A stretch of DNA of 64,000 nt from Roseiarcus fermentans (GCF_003315135.1 NZ_QNRK01000029.1:1-64000); one strand, 5' to 3'. Shown: positions 32,298 through 41,778, numbered from the stretch's first letter. The notes: generated from the sequence alone by a model not told the origin. Numbers and translations: made by a program.

Positions 32298-33212
32298 ATG
32301 ACCGCGCATCGGCCCAGACCTCCGCTCGTCACCGGAAACCCTCATCGACCGTCCTTCGTGGCGACGCGGATCGAGGCCGCAATCGCGGATCGGACGTGGG
32401 CTACGCAGAGTCTCGATGGGATTCGCTGCTTTCGCGCCTTCTTCCTGCGCCGCGGGACCGGCAGCTTCGGGACTCGCAATGGGCCGTTGCTCGAATTGTC
32501 GGCGCCGCAGGTTCTCTGGACGCCGTTTGCCGAGCGAGGCGAGTTCCGCCTGTTCGCCGGCGGCGACGGCGCGACGCTGCTGGCGACCGAGGACGTCGTC
32601 TGGAGCAGCATCGGGGAAAGCCGGCTGGGCGCTCAGTTGCGGCCGCTGATCGACCGCACGGTGTTGGCGCCGGCCTCGCGACTGGGCTCGAGCCTCGCCG
32701 AGATGGAGGCCCTGTTCGATGGTTTCGAACGCGAAACCCGCGATCCAGGCCCTGGCGCTTCCGCGATGGGCTCGCTCTATCTCGGCCTGTTGATGATGCA
32801 TCTCTGGCGCTCTTGCGGGCTGGCGCGGGAATCCGATGCGCTCGACGCCGGGGCGCCGACCGCCCAGCGCTTTCGCCAGCTCGTGGAACTGCGCTATCGC
32901 GACAATCTCGGGGTGGACGATTTCGCCCAACTTCTCGGGGTCACCCGCTCGCACCTGCATTTCGCCTGCGTGAAGGCCCTCGGGCGTCCGCCGCAACGGG
33001 TGGTCCACGAGCGACTGGTCGCAGAAGCCCGCCTGCGCTTGCGAGACACGGCCCAACCGATCGAGCAAGTCGGCTACAGCCTCGGCTTTCGCGACGCTGC
33101 CTATTTCAATCGGTTCTTTCGACGATTGTCCGGCCTTACTCCCGGCGACTATCGAAGGGCGGCGCGAACCGCGCTTCCGGCCCCGCCGACATCCTACACG
33201 GCCTGGCCCTAA
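32298..33212 (+). CDS. AraC-family transcriptional regulator
   Basis: This encodes a 304-aa regulator. The C-terminal 100 residues (about 195-292) form the double helix-turn-helix AraC domain: RFRQLVELRYRDNLGVDDFAQLLGVTRSHLHFACVKALGRPP, then the second unit ending VGYSLGFRDAAYFNRFFRRLSGLTPGDYRR. The N-terminal domain (about 30-170) is a cupin-like ligand sensor. It is divergent from the aldehyde dehydrogenase/ABC cluster and is the natural candidate for its inducer-dependent activator. Confidence 0.9.
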   Translation: MTAHRPRPPLVTGNPHRPSFVATRIEAAIADRTWATQSLDGIRCFRAFFLRRGTGSFGTRNGPLLELSAPQVLWTPFAERGEFRLFAGGDGATLLATEDVVWSSIGESRLGAQLRPLIDRTVLAPASRLGSSLAEMEALFDGFERETRDPGPGASAMGSLYLGLLMMHLWRSCGLARESDALDAGAPTAQRFRQLVELRYRDNLGVDDFAQLLGVTRSHLHFACVKALGRPPQRVVHERLVAEARLRLRDTAQPIEQVGYSLGFRDAAYFNRFFRRLSGLTPGDYRRAARTALPAPPTSYTAWP

Positions 33213-33213
33213 T

Positions 33214-34743
33214 TTAGTCGTGAGCGTCGAGCAACTCGCGACCGCCGGTCTCGATCGCCGAAACCAGCCCATCAATCGCTTCGAGGCTCGCGTTGGGATG
33301 AAGCATCGTCAGCTTCAGCGCCGGGGCCGCGCGGTAGGTCGTTCGTCCGATGACCGCGGTTTGCTTTCGCCACAGCGAACTCGGCAGCATCCGGTTGATC
33401 CTGTCGACCTCCGCCGGGTCGGCGGTGGGGCTGCGCCAGCGAAAGATCACGATGTTGGTGACCGGTTCGGCGAGCAGTTCGAGGGCCGGGCTGCGCGCGA
33501 TGGCTTCCGCCGCTCTCCGGGCGTTGGAAAGGGTCGCATCCACGATTTCGGCGACGCCTTGGCGACCGAGGGCGCGCAGCGACATCCAAAGCTTCAACGC
33601 CTCGAAACGTCGAGACGTGAGCAGGGACTTGCCGACCAGATTCGGGCCCGGGTCGAAGGCGTCGTCGATGCGGTCGAGGTACGGAATATCCCGGCTCAGC
33701 GCCGACAGCGCCCGTCCGTCGCGCGCGACGAACGCGCCGCAGCCGACGGCCTGAAACAGGAGCTTGTGGAAGTCGAAGGCGATCGAGTCGGCGAGATGGA
33801 CGCCGTCGAGCAGGCGTGCATGGGAACTCAGCAGCAGCGCCCCCCCGACCGCGGCGTCGACGTGGACCCAAAGGCCGTGGTCGCGCGCGACGGTCGCGCA
33901 TTCGCCGATCCTGTCGATCGATCCGAGGTCGGTCGTTCCGGCGGTGAGCGCCAGCGCGATCGGGCGGTCGCCGTCCTGCAGCAGCCGCTCGATCGCCGCC
34001 GCGAGCGCCGGGCCGCTGAGAGAGCCGTCCGGCGCCGCTACGGGAACCACCGCCCGGTCGCCGAGACCGAGGACGTGCGCGCCCTTGCGGACCGAAAAAT
34101 GCGCGAACTCCGAACACAGGATGCGCCAGCGCGCCGCCTCCGGCGGCAGGCCATCGGCGGCGATCGACCAGCCGGCCAGGGTTGTCGCCGCGCGCTCCCG
34201 GGCCAGCAGGAGGCCCATCATGTTGGCTTCGGTGGATCCGGTGGTGAAGACGCCGTCGGCGGACGCGCCGAAACCGGCGAGCGTTCCCAGCCATTCGATC
34301 AGGAGGCGCTCGATCGTCGTCGCCGCCGGGGCCTGGTCGAACGAGTCGAGCGACTGGTTGGTCGCCGCGATGAAGATTTCCGCAACCAGCGACGGCAGCA
34401 TGGGCGGCGGGTGCAGGTGGCCGGCATAGTTCGGATGCCACACCGACACGGCGTGCGCGCCGATCCGTTCGCCTGCTTCCTGCGAAACGAAGTCGAGTCC
34501 CAGCCCCTTCTCCGGGAGGATTTCCAGGGCCGCGAAGGTCGCCCGCAGGTCTTCGAACGCCGCGCCGCTCGTCGGCGCGGTTGCGCGCGACCATCCGGTT
34601 CGAATCTGGCTCAGCGCTGACGTCAGCGCCTGCTCGAACAACGCCCGGGACCGGTCGGTCCCGTCGAGAAACGCCCATTCGACGGCGCGTCCTCGACCTT
34701 CCTCAAAGGCCGCCTTCCCGCAAACCTGGCTCGCTTCGTTCAT
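33214..34743 (-). CDS. PLP-dependent L-2,4-diaminobutyrate decarboxylase-like enzyme
   Basis: This encodes a 509-aa group II amino acid decarboxylase. The PLP lysine is in DSIAFDFHKLLFQ near residue 328, and the Asp pairing the pyridine N is in WVHVDAAVGG near 297. HPNYAGHLHPPP and ATNQSLDSFDQAPAATTIERLLIEWL match the diaminobutyrate decarboxylase branch better than the glutamate or aromatic branches. The product would be 1,3-diaminopropane. It is divergent from the diaminobutyrate aminotransferase gene, 364 bp away, which supports the assignment. It converges on the AraC gene with only 1 bp between stops. Confidence 0.82.
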   Translation of the reverse strand: MNEASQVCGKAAFEEGRGRAVEWAFLDGTDRSRALFEQALTSALSQIRTGWSRATAPTSGAAFEDLRATFAALEILPEKGLGLDFVSQEAGERIGAHAVSVWHPNYAGHLHPPPMLPSLVAEIFIAATNQSLDSFDQAPAATTIERLLIEWLGTLAGFGASADGVFTTGSTEANMMGLLLARERAATTLAGWSIAADGLPPEAARWRILCSEFAHFSVRKGAHVLGLGDRAVVPVAAPDGSLSGPALAAAIERLLQDGDRPIALALTAGTTDLGSIDRIGECATVARDHGLWVHVDAAVGGALLLSSHARLLDGVHLADSIAFDFHKLLFQAVGCGAFVARDGRALSALSRDIPYLDRIDDAFDPGPNLVGKSLLTSRRFEALKLWMSLRALGRQGVAEIVDATLSNARRAAEAIARSPALELLAEPVTNIVIFRWRSPTADPAEVDRINRMLPSSLWRKQTAVIGRTTYRAAPALKLTMLHPNASLEAIDGLVSAIETGGRELLDAHD

Positions 34744-35107
34744 CGGACTGTCGTTTCGTCTGTATAGTTTACGTCGTCAAGATCGCGGCGAGATCCGGAA
34801 CGCGGGTCACTGCGGGTTGGGGTTCAGACTATGCGTCGTTTCGCTCCGGGTAAAGTCTTCTGCCGAATTGTCTGCGGTCTGTTGCGCCCAACATGACCAT
34901 ATCTCTTATTAACGCCATAACAGAGGCTACGACTTCATTACGATCTCGCTGGTCGTGGTGCGCGTTGCTGTATCTTTGTTGTAACACTGAATATTAATGC
35001 CAGAGCATAACCAGGACATAACTGAGATATTTTATAAAACGTGTGAGTAGACTTTTTTAGTTGGTTTTGATAGACTTATAAAAGTTGCCGTCATCAAGGG
35101 TGCCGTC
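34744..35107. promoter_or_regulatory. AT-rich divergent control region
   Basis: The 364-bp spacer between the two diaminobutyrate genes becomes AT rich from about 34890 on. It contains ATATTTTATAAAACG near 35027-35041 and several TATAAT-like blocks, but I cannot name one promoter. No clear Fur-, Irr- or RirA-type box is evident. The sharp composition change suggests strong regulation or transfer. Confidence 0.4.
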
Positions 35108-36418
35108 GTGAAGGATAAGATAATCAGGATAAGGCCAACAGAGCTGACCGACGGACTTGAATCGGAGGTGCGTTGGTACAGCAGGCGCATGTCCGCCGTC
35201 CTGAGCCGAGCCAAGGGCGCCAAAGTCTGGGACGCTGCGGGGGCGGAATACATCGATTTTCTGACCGGGTGTGGCGCGTTGAACTATGGGCACAACCCGG
35301 ATCCCTTGAAGAGGGCGCTCCTCGACTACATTGAGATGGACGGAATTGTCTCCACGCTCGATTTGCGGACAAAAGCCCGAGCCGAATTCATGATCGGCTT
35401 CGAAGAGACGATCCTGCGTCCGAGGAAGCTGCAGTACAAAATGATGTTTCCCGGCCCGACCGGGACGAACGCCGTCGAGGCGGCGCTCAAGCTCGCGCGA
35501 AAAGTCACGCGGCGAACGAACGTCGTCGCCTTCACCAACGCATTCCATGGCGTGACGCTGGGTTCGCTGGCGGTCACGGCGAACCGCGCCAAGCGCGCGG
35601 GCGCGGGCGTGCCCTTGGGTCAGACGACATGGCTGCCGTACGACGGTTACTTCGGACCCTCGGTGGACACCGCGGATCTGATCGCCCAAATGGTTCAGGA
35701 TCCGGGAAGCGGCATCGATCCTCCCGCCGCGTTCCTGCTGGAAACGGTTCAGGGGGAGGGCGGCGGTCTGTGCGCGTCCGCAGGCTGGCTGCGCCGCCTC
35801 TGCAAACTGGCCCGGGACATCGGCAGCCTGGTCATCATCGACGACATCCAGGCGGGATGCGGCCGGACGGGAACCTTCTTCAGCTTCGAGGACATCGGCG
35901 TCGAACCGGACCTCGTCTGTCTCTCGAAGTCCCTGAGCGGCTACGGGCTCGCCCTGTCCATGGTGCTGATGCGCCCTGAACACGACGTCTGGGCGCCCGG
36001 CGAGCACAACGGGACTTTCCGCGGCCAGAATCATGCTTTCGTCACCGCGCGGGCGGCGCTCGCCTACTGGAGAGACGAGACATTCCTGCGCCGGCTCGCG
36101 GACGCCATCGAAACGCTGGACGCCTGGATTGCGAGACTGGTCGCGAGCGACCCGTCGAGGTGGTCGGCGCGCGGTCGCGGCCTGCTTCGCGGCGTGGCTT
36201 GCGGCGACGGGGAGTTCGCCGCCCGGGTGTGCCACGAGGCTTACCAAGCCGGGGTCCTGGTGGAGACCTCGGGCGCGAAAGGCGACGTGGTCAAGTTCCT
36301 TCCCCCGCTGAACGTCTCCGCCGAGGACATGGACGATGCGCTTGGGCGCCTGGACGGAGCCTTTGCGCTTGTCGCAAACGATTATGGGCGCGGCGCCGAA
36401 CTGGCTTCCGGCGATTGA
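35108..36418 (+). CDS. Diaminobutyrate--2-oxoglutarate aminotransferase
   Basis: This encodes a 436-aa class III PLP aminotransferase that makes L-2,4-diaminobutyrate from aspartate semialdehyde (EctB/PvdH/RhbA type). Signatures are SRAKGAKVWDAAGAEYIDFLTGCGALNYGHN, MMFPGPTGTNAVEAALKLAR, NAFHGVTLGSLA, IDDIQAGCGRTGTFFSFE and the PLP lysine in CLSKSLSGYG. The GTG start has AAGGGTG upstream. No ectA or ectC is nearby, so ectoine synthesis is unlikely. With the decarboxylase it would yield 1,3-diaminopropane; with the exporters it may feed a siderophore or peptide. Confidence 0.9.
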   Translation: MKDKIIRIRPTELTDGLESEVRWYSRRMSAVLSRAKGAKVWDAAGAEYIDFLTGCGALNYGHNPDPLKRALLDYIEMDGIVSTLDLRTKARAEFMIGFEETILRPRKLQYKMMFPGPTGTNAVEAALKLARKVTRRTNVVAFTNAFHGVTLGSLAVTANRAKRAGAGVPLGQTTWLPYDGYFGPSVDTADLIAQMVQDPGSGIDPPAAFLLETVQGEGGGLCASAGWLRRLCKLARDIGSLVIIDDIQAGCGRTGTFFSFEDIGVEPDLVCLSKSLSGYGLALSMVLMRPEHDVWAPGEHNGTFRGQNHAFVTARAALAYWRDETFLRRLADAIETLDAWIARLVASDPSRWSARGRGLLRGVACGDGEFAARVCHEAYQAGVLVETSGAKGDVVKFLPPLNVSAEDMDDALGRLDGAFALVANDYGRGAELASGD

Positions 36419-38061
36419 GCCGAGGTCGGCCGGGCGCGACCCATGAAGGCCGGCGAGCGGTTGCGTTCGATTGAAACCACCCGACCGGCCCGCATGGTCA
36501 CGACCTGGTCGGCGACCGCCAGGAACCGGTCGTCATGGGTCGCCGCGATCACGGTCACGCCGTCCCGGCGCAGCTCGGGCAGGAGTTCGGTGTAGAACCA
36601 GAGGCGCCAGTCGGGCGACTGGTCGGCTGCCCACTCGTCGAGGATCAGAAGCGGCCGCGGCCTCACGAGAAAGTCGGCGAGCGCGATCCGCCGGCGATCG
36701 GCGCGCGAGAGGCCCTCGAGGCGCATCTCGCCGGAGGGCGAAACGCTGTCCGCGACGCCGAGTCTGTCGAGGGCGGCCGGGAAGGCTGCGCGCTGGCTGG
36801 CGGTCATGCCGCAGACGACCCGACCCAGGTGGTGGTCGGACAGGATGGTGGAGCTGAGCATGCGCAGGTCGGCCGCATGGGCGGCGACCCCGTCGATGGC
36901 GATCGTCCCGCGCAAGGGATCGCGCCGCCCGGCCAGAAGGCTCAGGATCGTCGATTTTCCAGAGCCGTTATGGCCGACAAGAAAAATGATCTCGCCCGCC
37001 TCGACTTCGAAGACGGCGGGGCCCACCCGGAATCGCGCGGCGTCTCCCTCCGTCGCATAGTCGTAGACGACGTCGACGACCGACAGGGCGGCGAAGGGCT
37101 CGCCCCCCGCGCGCCGTGGCCGTGGCTCGCGCGGCGCGGCGTCGAGCTCGCGGGCGAGACGCAGCAGCTCGCCCGCCGCCTGGTCCGCCAGAACCAGGAC
37201 CGGAAAGAACCGCACCAGGGACAGGGGCGGGAACGCCAGCACCGTGGCGATCGCGCCGAGCGCAACGCGTCGCTCGTCGGCGGCGACCAGCGGCATGGCG
37301 CAGACGATGGCTGCCGACAACGCCAGGAACATCATGTTGGCCGCCGCGACGAGGGGCGCGGAGGCGCGGCTTTGCGCCGTCCGCATGGCGCCGATCCGCG
37401 CCATTCCGGCCTGACAGGCCTCGGTCAGATAGAGCCGCGCCGCATGGGGAAAGAGCTTGAGGACAGCCACCCCCTGTCTCAGGCCTTCGACGTCGCCGCT
37501 CCACTGTTGCTCCTGCGCGCTCAGGTCTTCGCCGAGGTCGCCGCGGCTGAGGTTCGCCAGCACGAACAGGCTGAATGCAAAGGCGTAGGTGACGAAAATG
37601 GCGGCGCCGAGCATCGGCGCCAACGCGATCACGCCGGCAATCATCACCAGATGCACCGCCACGAAAAACACCGTGTCGGTCACGACCTCCACCGAATCCC
37701 GAACGCGGGCGCCCTCGACGAGAAGCGCCAGGCGCAACCGCTCCGGCCCGAGACGCTCCACGGTTTCGGGCGCGAGTTGGGACAATCGCGCTGCAATGCG
37801 AAGCCGCAGACGCGAGACGGCGGCGAGGAACCAGGACTGAAGCCAGAGCATCGCGGCGCTTCGCAAGGCGACAATCATCAGCACCGCCAAAGAGACGCCC
37901 ACAACGAAGCGCACGCTGTCGGAATCGAAGCCGGCCCCGGCGCTCGTGCGCGCGAGCACGGTCAAGGTCGTCGCCTCGATGAGAACGGCAAGCGCCATGA
38001 CCACCGCCAGGGTGGTCCAGAAGCGCGGGCGGATCGCGAACACCATGCGCAGGATATTCAT
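36382..38061 (-). CDS. ABC exporter (permease-ATPase fusion), cyclic-peptide/siderophore type
   Basis: This encodes a 559-aa half-transporter. The N-terminal 310 residues hold six membrane segments. The ATPase has Walker A GHNGSGKST near 366, a degenerate signature (LEGLSRADRRRIAL), Walker B LLILDEWAADQSP and H-loop ATHDD. The DEWAADQ...WFYTELLPEL pattern is diagnostic of the SyrD/PvdE cyclic-peptide exporter family. It overlaps the upstream exporter gene by 4 bp, and its 3' end overlaps the convergent aminotransferase by 37 bp. The likely cargo is a peptide or siderophore precursor. Confidence 0.88.
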   Translation of the reverse strand: MNILRMVFAIRPRFWTTLAVVMALAVLIEATTLTVLARTSAGAGFDSDSVRFVVGVSLAVLMIVALRSAAMLWLQSWFLAAVSRLRLRIAARLSQLAPETVERLGPERLRLALLVEGARVRDSVEVVTDTVFFVAVHLVMIAGVIALAPMLGAAIFVTYAFAFSLFVLANLSRGDLGEDLSAQEQQWSGDVEGLRQGVAVLKLFPHAARLYLTEACQAGMARIGAMRTAQSRASAPLVAAANMMFLALSAAIVCAMPLVAADERRVALGAIATVLAFPPLSLVRFFPVLVLADQAAGELLRLARELDAAPREPRPRRAGGEPFAALSVVDVVYDYATEGDAARFRVGPAVFEVEAGEIIFLVGHNGSGKSTILSLLAGRRDPLRGTIAIDGVAAHAADLRMLSSTILSDHHLGRVVCGMTASQRAAFPAALDRLGVADSVSPSGEMRLEGLSRADRRRIALADFLVRPRPLLILDEWAADQSPDWRLWFYTELLPELRRDGVTVIAATHDDRFLAVADQVVTMRAGRVVSIERNRSPAFMGRARPTSAQSPEASSAPRP

Positions 38062-39734
38062 GCTTCCACATCCGCAACGGCCGGGGACATGGTCACGATT
38101 CGTCCGTCCCGCATGTCCACCCTGACGTCGGCGCGGTCGAAATACTGGTCATCGTGGGTGGCGACGACGACCGCGCGTCCCTCGCGCCGCCATAGGTCGA
38201 GCAGCGTCTGGTAAAAGAAGGCGCGAAACTGCGGGTCCTGGTCGGCCATGGGTTCGTCGAGCACGACCAGAGGCCGGCCCGGCGCGAGGGCGGCGACCAG
38301 GGCCAGGCGCTTTCGCTGGCCGAGCGACAGGGCTGTGGTCGTCGAGACCGAATCTCCGACGATCTCCACCTTGTCCGCAAGATGAAAGGTCGGCAGCAGG
38401 GCGCGCAAATCCTCGCCGAATCGATCCCAGAATCCGGGCCATCGGCGCAGGATGTGCGGTTCGGCCAGCGCCAGCGCGGCGAGCCGCCGCAACTCGGACG
38501 GGCGCGCCGGCCGTCCATCGACCTCGATGCGCCCGGACGCCGGCGCATAAACCCCGGCGATGAGCTTGAGCAGCGTGGTCTTTCCGCTGCCGTTCGGCCC
38601 CGTCACGAACACCACGCGCCCTGGCGAAATGGCGAGATTGACGTCCTGTGTCGCCATCCGCGGGTAGGGAGCATAGCGGTAGCCGACGTCGGACAGGACG
38701 AGGCTCTTGAACGACGCCCGCGGCGGCGCGTCGGCCCGGTCGTCGATGAAGGTCAATGCGCGGTCCGTGTCGACATCGATCTGCGCGATCCGTTCGAGGC
38801 GGCGCGAGGCGGCGTCGCCGCGCGTCAGGAGCGGCAATGCGCTGTAGGCGCTCTCGGCGCCGTCCCAGACCGCACAGAAGACGGTGAGAATGACGAACGC
38901 CGGGCTCGCGCTCCCGGTTGCCGGAAACAGGATCACCGAGGCGGCGAAAATCCAGTAGATGGAAAAATCCATGGCGGCGATCCCCGAAACGGACACCCGG
39001 GTGAGCTGGCGCGCTGCGCCGGCGGAACGCTGTTCGGATGCAATGAGCTGGTTGGCCATGAAGTCGCCGAGCGCGTCGCGGTCGCCCTTGAGCTGGCCGA
39101 GGGCCAGGAGCAGATCGTCGAGGTTCGCCGCGAAGGCCTCTTCGGCAACGAGCGCCGTCCGGTTGAGCACGAGCGCGCGCCGGCCGACGAAATGGTACAC
39201 CAGCGGGCCAACGGTCGCGAGGATCAGCGCCAGGAACGCAGCCGACAGGTCCTGGCTGATGACCGCTGCTGCGCCGATAACGACCAGGACCAGCCACTGC
39301 ATTGCGCTGACCAGCAGATCGAGCGCCTGCGGCAGCAGCGACAGGTCGCGGATCGCCGCGTCGAACAGCGCTTTCGCCTGCGAACGCTCCGCCTCCCGCG
39401 GCTCGAGCGCCGCGAACACTTCGAGGACGGCGTCGGCGATTCCCGACATCACCCGCTCGACAAGCTGCGCGCCGACCCTCAGCCTCGCCAGATGGGCCGT
39501 GAACAGCGCCGCCATGGCGGCCAGGACCGCCAGCAGGTAGGGGATGGACGATTCGCCCCGCGCCCCGCGCCACGCCGCCTGCCCGACGCCGGCGAGGACC
39601 GCGATCTGGCTTGCGCTCACGACGATGGCGAGGGCGAAGGCGAACAGCGTCAGTCGCGGCGCATAGGCGAGGCAATGCGCCGCCAGCCGCATTCCGGGCA
39701 AGTTTGGCCCGCTTCCTGCCCGGTTGCTCGCCAT
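38058..39734 (-). CDS. ABC exporter (permease-ATPase fusion), cyclic-peptide/siderophore type
   Basis: This encodes a 558-aa half-transporter that probably pairs with the next gene. Six membrane segments lie in about residues 15-300. The ATPase has Walker A GPNGSGKTT, a good signature LSLGQRKRLAL, Walker B LVVLDEPMADQDP and H-loop ATHDD. One normal and one weak signature suggests a heterodimer with unequal ATP sites. The ATG at 39734 (AGGGG upstream) gives the same length as its partner; a longer open frame reaches 39929 but runs through relic sequence. Confidence 0.88.
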   Translation of the reverse strand: MASNRAGSGPNLPGMRLAAHCLAYAPRLTLFAFALAIVVSASQIAVLAGVGQAAWRGARGESSIPYLLAVLAAMAALFTAHLARLRVGAQLVERVMSGIADAVLEVFAALEPREAERSQAKALFDAAIRDLSLLPQALDLLVSAMQWLVLVVIGAAAVISQDLSAAFLALILATVGPLVYHFVGRRALVLNRTALVAEEAFAANLDDLLLALGQLKGDRDALGDFMANQLIASEQRSAGAARQLTRVSVSGIAAMDFSIYWIFAASVILFPATGSASPAFVILTVFCAVWDGAESAYSALPLLTRGDAASRRLERIAQIDVDTDRALTFIDDRADAPPRASFKSLVLSDVGYRYAPYPRMATQDVNLAISPGRVVFVTGPNGSGKTTLLKLIAGVYAPASGRIEVDGRPARPSELRRLAALALAEPHILRRWPGFWDRFGEDLRALLPTFHLADKVEIVGDSVSTTTALSLGQRKRLALVAALAPGRPLVVLDEPMADQDPQFRAFFYQTLLDLWRREGRAVVVATHDDQYFDRADVRVDMRDGRIVTMSPAVADVEA

Positions 39735-40256
39735 GGCCCCTAAGTCCTCGAGTCCCGGCGGTCTCGGGGGAGGCTGGTCATGGCGAAGCGCGCCGCTGGC
39801 GCCGCTGTTTCCGGGATTGTCGGCGCCCGGCCTGGGATCGCGCGCCCTGCGTCGGTCGAGGGCGTTCGGCGCAGGCGAAATCTGCCGCCGGCATGGCGCC
39901 GACACAGCGCATTCCGTTCCGAAACCCACGCCGGACGGATTTCGTGACGAAACACAGCGAGCGTGTCGAGTCCGTTCATGGGACGGCCTTCATCTGGCGT
40001 TCGACGATGCGACCGAAATCGAGCGGACCCTGTCGGCGACCTCGAGATAACGGGAATCGTGGGACAGGGCGATGACGGTCCTGGCCGCTCGTCGCGATGA
40101 CCGGGACAATCGACCGGGAAAGCCGCTCGCCGAACACGGGGTTCCGGTCGGCCGCCCATGGTCGAGCGCGCAGGAGAGGCCGGTTGTCGGCGAGCCGCGA
40201 CGTTCGCCGCCGCTGCGCGAGCGTCGGCGTCCGTCAGGCGGACAGCTTGCGCCCGC
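39735..40256 (-). other. Region with exporter debris
   Basis: No intact gene is seen in this 522-bp stretch. It contains the broken ABC tail listed at 39976-40140. It also contains a start MNGLDTLAVFRHEIRPAW (ATG at 39979) that resembles an exporter N-terminus but runs into sequence without membrane segments. Confidence 0.5.
39976..40140 (-). pseudogene. Relic of a third ABC exporter (ATPase C-terminus)
   Basis: One minus-strand frame gives TVIALSHDSRYLEVADRV, the H-loop end of a SyrD/PvdE-type ATPase. After a frameshift another frame gives LDFGRIVERQMKAVP and a TGA. That TGA overlaps the ATG at 39979 in the same ATGA manner as the two intact exporters. The operon therefore once had a further exporter pair, now mostly deleted. 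Confidence 0.65.
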
Positions 40257-40457
40257 TCAGCCTTGCTCGGGCGTCTCGCCCGCCGCGCGCGCGGCCCTGA
40301 TCAGGGCCGTGAGCTGGCGCCGCAGCGCCGGGCCCTGGACCTGCTGGATATCGTAGCGATCGCGTCGAAGCGCGTTGACCATCTCCGCGAGCGTCGCGAA
40401 GCGTCCCGACCTCGCGAGGTGAAACGCCCGCTCCAAAGCCGTCATCGTCTGTTCCAT
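40257..40457 (-). CDS. Small conserved protein, unknown function
   Basis: This encodes a 66-aa protein: TALERAFHLARSGRFATLAEMV, then ALRRDRYDIQQVQGPALRRQLTALI. Short proteins with this pattern are widespread in Hyphomicrobiales and look like a small helical, possibly helix-turn-helix, domain with a basic second half. The start may be ATG 40457 or ATG 40445, the latter having GGAA nearby. It is divergent from the desaturase. No function is known to me. Confidence 0.7.
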   Translation of the reverse strand: MEQTMTALERAFHLARSGRFATLAEMVNALRRDRYDIQQVQGPALRRQLTALIRAARAAGETPEQG

Positions 40458-40725
40458 ACCGGCGACCCTGGCGGGGGTTTGCGCCTTTTGCGAGGCCCGC
40501 TGGAGCGCCGGCGACGGAGCGACCGGCGCCCGTGTCCGAACGCCCGAGGGCGCGACTTTCCACGACCGCCGCGGAAAACCGGCTTCGCGTCTTCATGCCG
40601 CCCCGATTGTGAGGCAAAGGCGAGTTGCGACATGCGGCGACAGGCCCACTTGCCGCAGGCGCAGTCGACTCCCGCCGTTCGACGCGAAGATTCCGTTCGA
40701 ACGGCGCGGTCGGAGTTTTCCAATC

Positions 40726-41778
40726 ATGTCAATGCAGACGACCGCCGTGCGGCTCGCGGCGCGCGACTGGGCGCAGGCGCTCGGCCCTTACCGCAAGGCG
40801 GACGCCGGGCGGGCGGTTCTCGAACTCGCGGTCACCTTCGCGCCGTTCGCGGCGCTCTATGCGGCGATGCTCGTCGCCGTCCAGCACGGCCTCGTCTTGC
40901 TCGCATTCGCGCTGACGCCGTTCGCCGCCGGGCTCCTCGTGCGCCTGTTCATGATCCAGCACGACTGCGGGCACGGCGCCTTCTTCCCCAACAAGCACGC
41001 CAATGCGTGGGTCGGCCGGGCGATCGGCGTCCTGACCATGACGCCTTACGATCACTGGCGGCGCAGCCACGCCATCCACCACGCGACGTCGGGCAACCTC
41101 GACCGGCGCGGGATCGGCGACATCGATACGCTGACGGTCGGCGAGTACTTTTCCCGATCCTGGCGCGGTCGGCTGGCCTACCGGCTCTATCGCAACCCGC
41201 TGGTGATGTTCGGCCTCGGCCCCGCCTATCTGTTTCTGATCGAGAATCGCCTGCCGATCGGTTTCCTGCGCAAGGGGGCGATGCCGTGGCTCAGCGCGCT
41301 CTCCACCAACGCCGGGATCGCGCTGGCGGCGGGACTGCTGATCTGGGGCGCGGGCCTGGCGCCGGTCCTTATCGTCCATCTGCCGATCGTCGTCCTCGGC
41401 GCGACCGCCGGCGTGTGGCTCTTCTACGTCCAGCATCAGTTTCAGGGGACGACCTGGGAGCGGTCGGCCGGCTGGAGCCAGCCGGAGGCGGCGCTCGCCG
41501 GCAGTTCGCTCTACGAATTGCCGCCGCCGCTCGACTGGTTCTCAGCCAACATCGGCATCCATCACGTGCACCACCTGTCGAGCGGCATCCCCTTCTACCG
41601 GCTGGGGACGGTGTTGCGCGACCATCCGGACCTGGCGAAAGTCGGACGCCTGAGCCTCCGCGACAGCCTCGGCTGCGTTCGGCTCGCCCTCTGGGACGAG
41701 GGAAAGCGCAGGCTGGTGTCGTTTCGCGAGGCCCGCGCCTCGCGGCGTCTCGCCGAGCCGCGCGCGGCGGCGCGGTAG
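40726..41778 (+). CDS. Membrane fatty acid desaturase (delta-12/omega-6 type)
   Basis: This encodes a 350-aa integral membrane di-iron desaturase. The three histidine boxes are present: HDCGHG near residue 83, HWRRSHAIHH near 114, and HHVHH near 284. Four to six hydrophobic segments surround them. Members insert double bonds in lipid acyl chains using O2 and reduced ferredoxin or similar donors. The ATG at 40726 has GGAG about 8 nt upstream; MQTTAV at 40732 is an alternative. It is monocistronic and convergent with the next gene. Possible membrane-fluidity role. Confidence 0.9.
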   Translation: MSMQTTAVRLAARDWAQALGPYRKADAGRAVLELAVTFAPFAALYAAMLVAVQHGLVLLAFALTPFAAGLLVRLFMIQHDCGHGAFFPNKHANAWVGRAIGVLTMTPYDHWRRSHAIHHATSGNLDRRGIGDIDTLTVGEYFSRSWRGRLAYRLYRNPLVMFGLGPAYLFLIENRLPIGFLRKGAMPWLSALSTNAGIALAAGLLIWGAGLAPVLIVHLPIVVLGATAGVWLFYVQHQFQGTTWERSAGWSQPEAALAGSSLYELPPPLDWFSANIGIHHVHHLSSGIPFYRLGTVLRDHPDLAKVGRLSLRDSLGCVRLALWDEGKRRLVSFREARASRRLAEPRAAAR

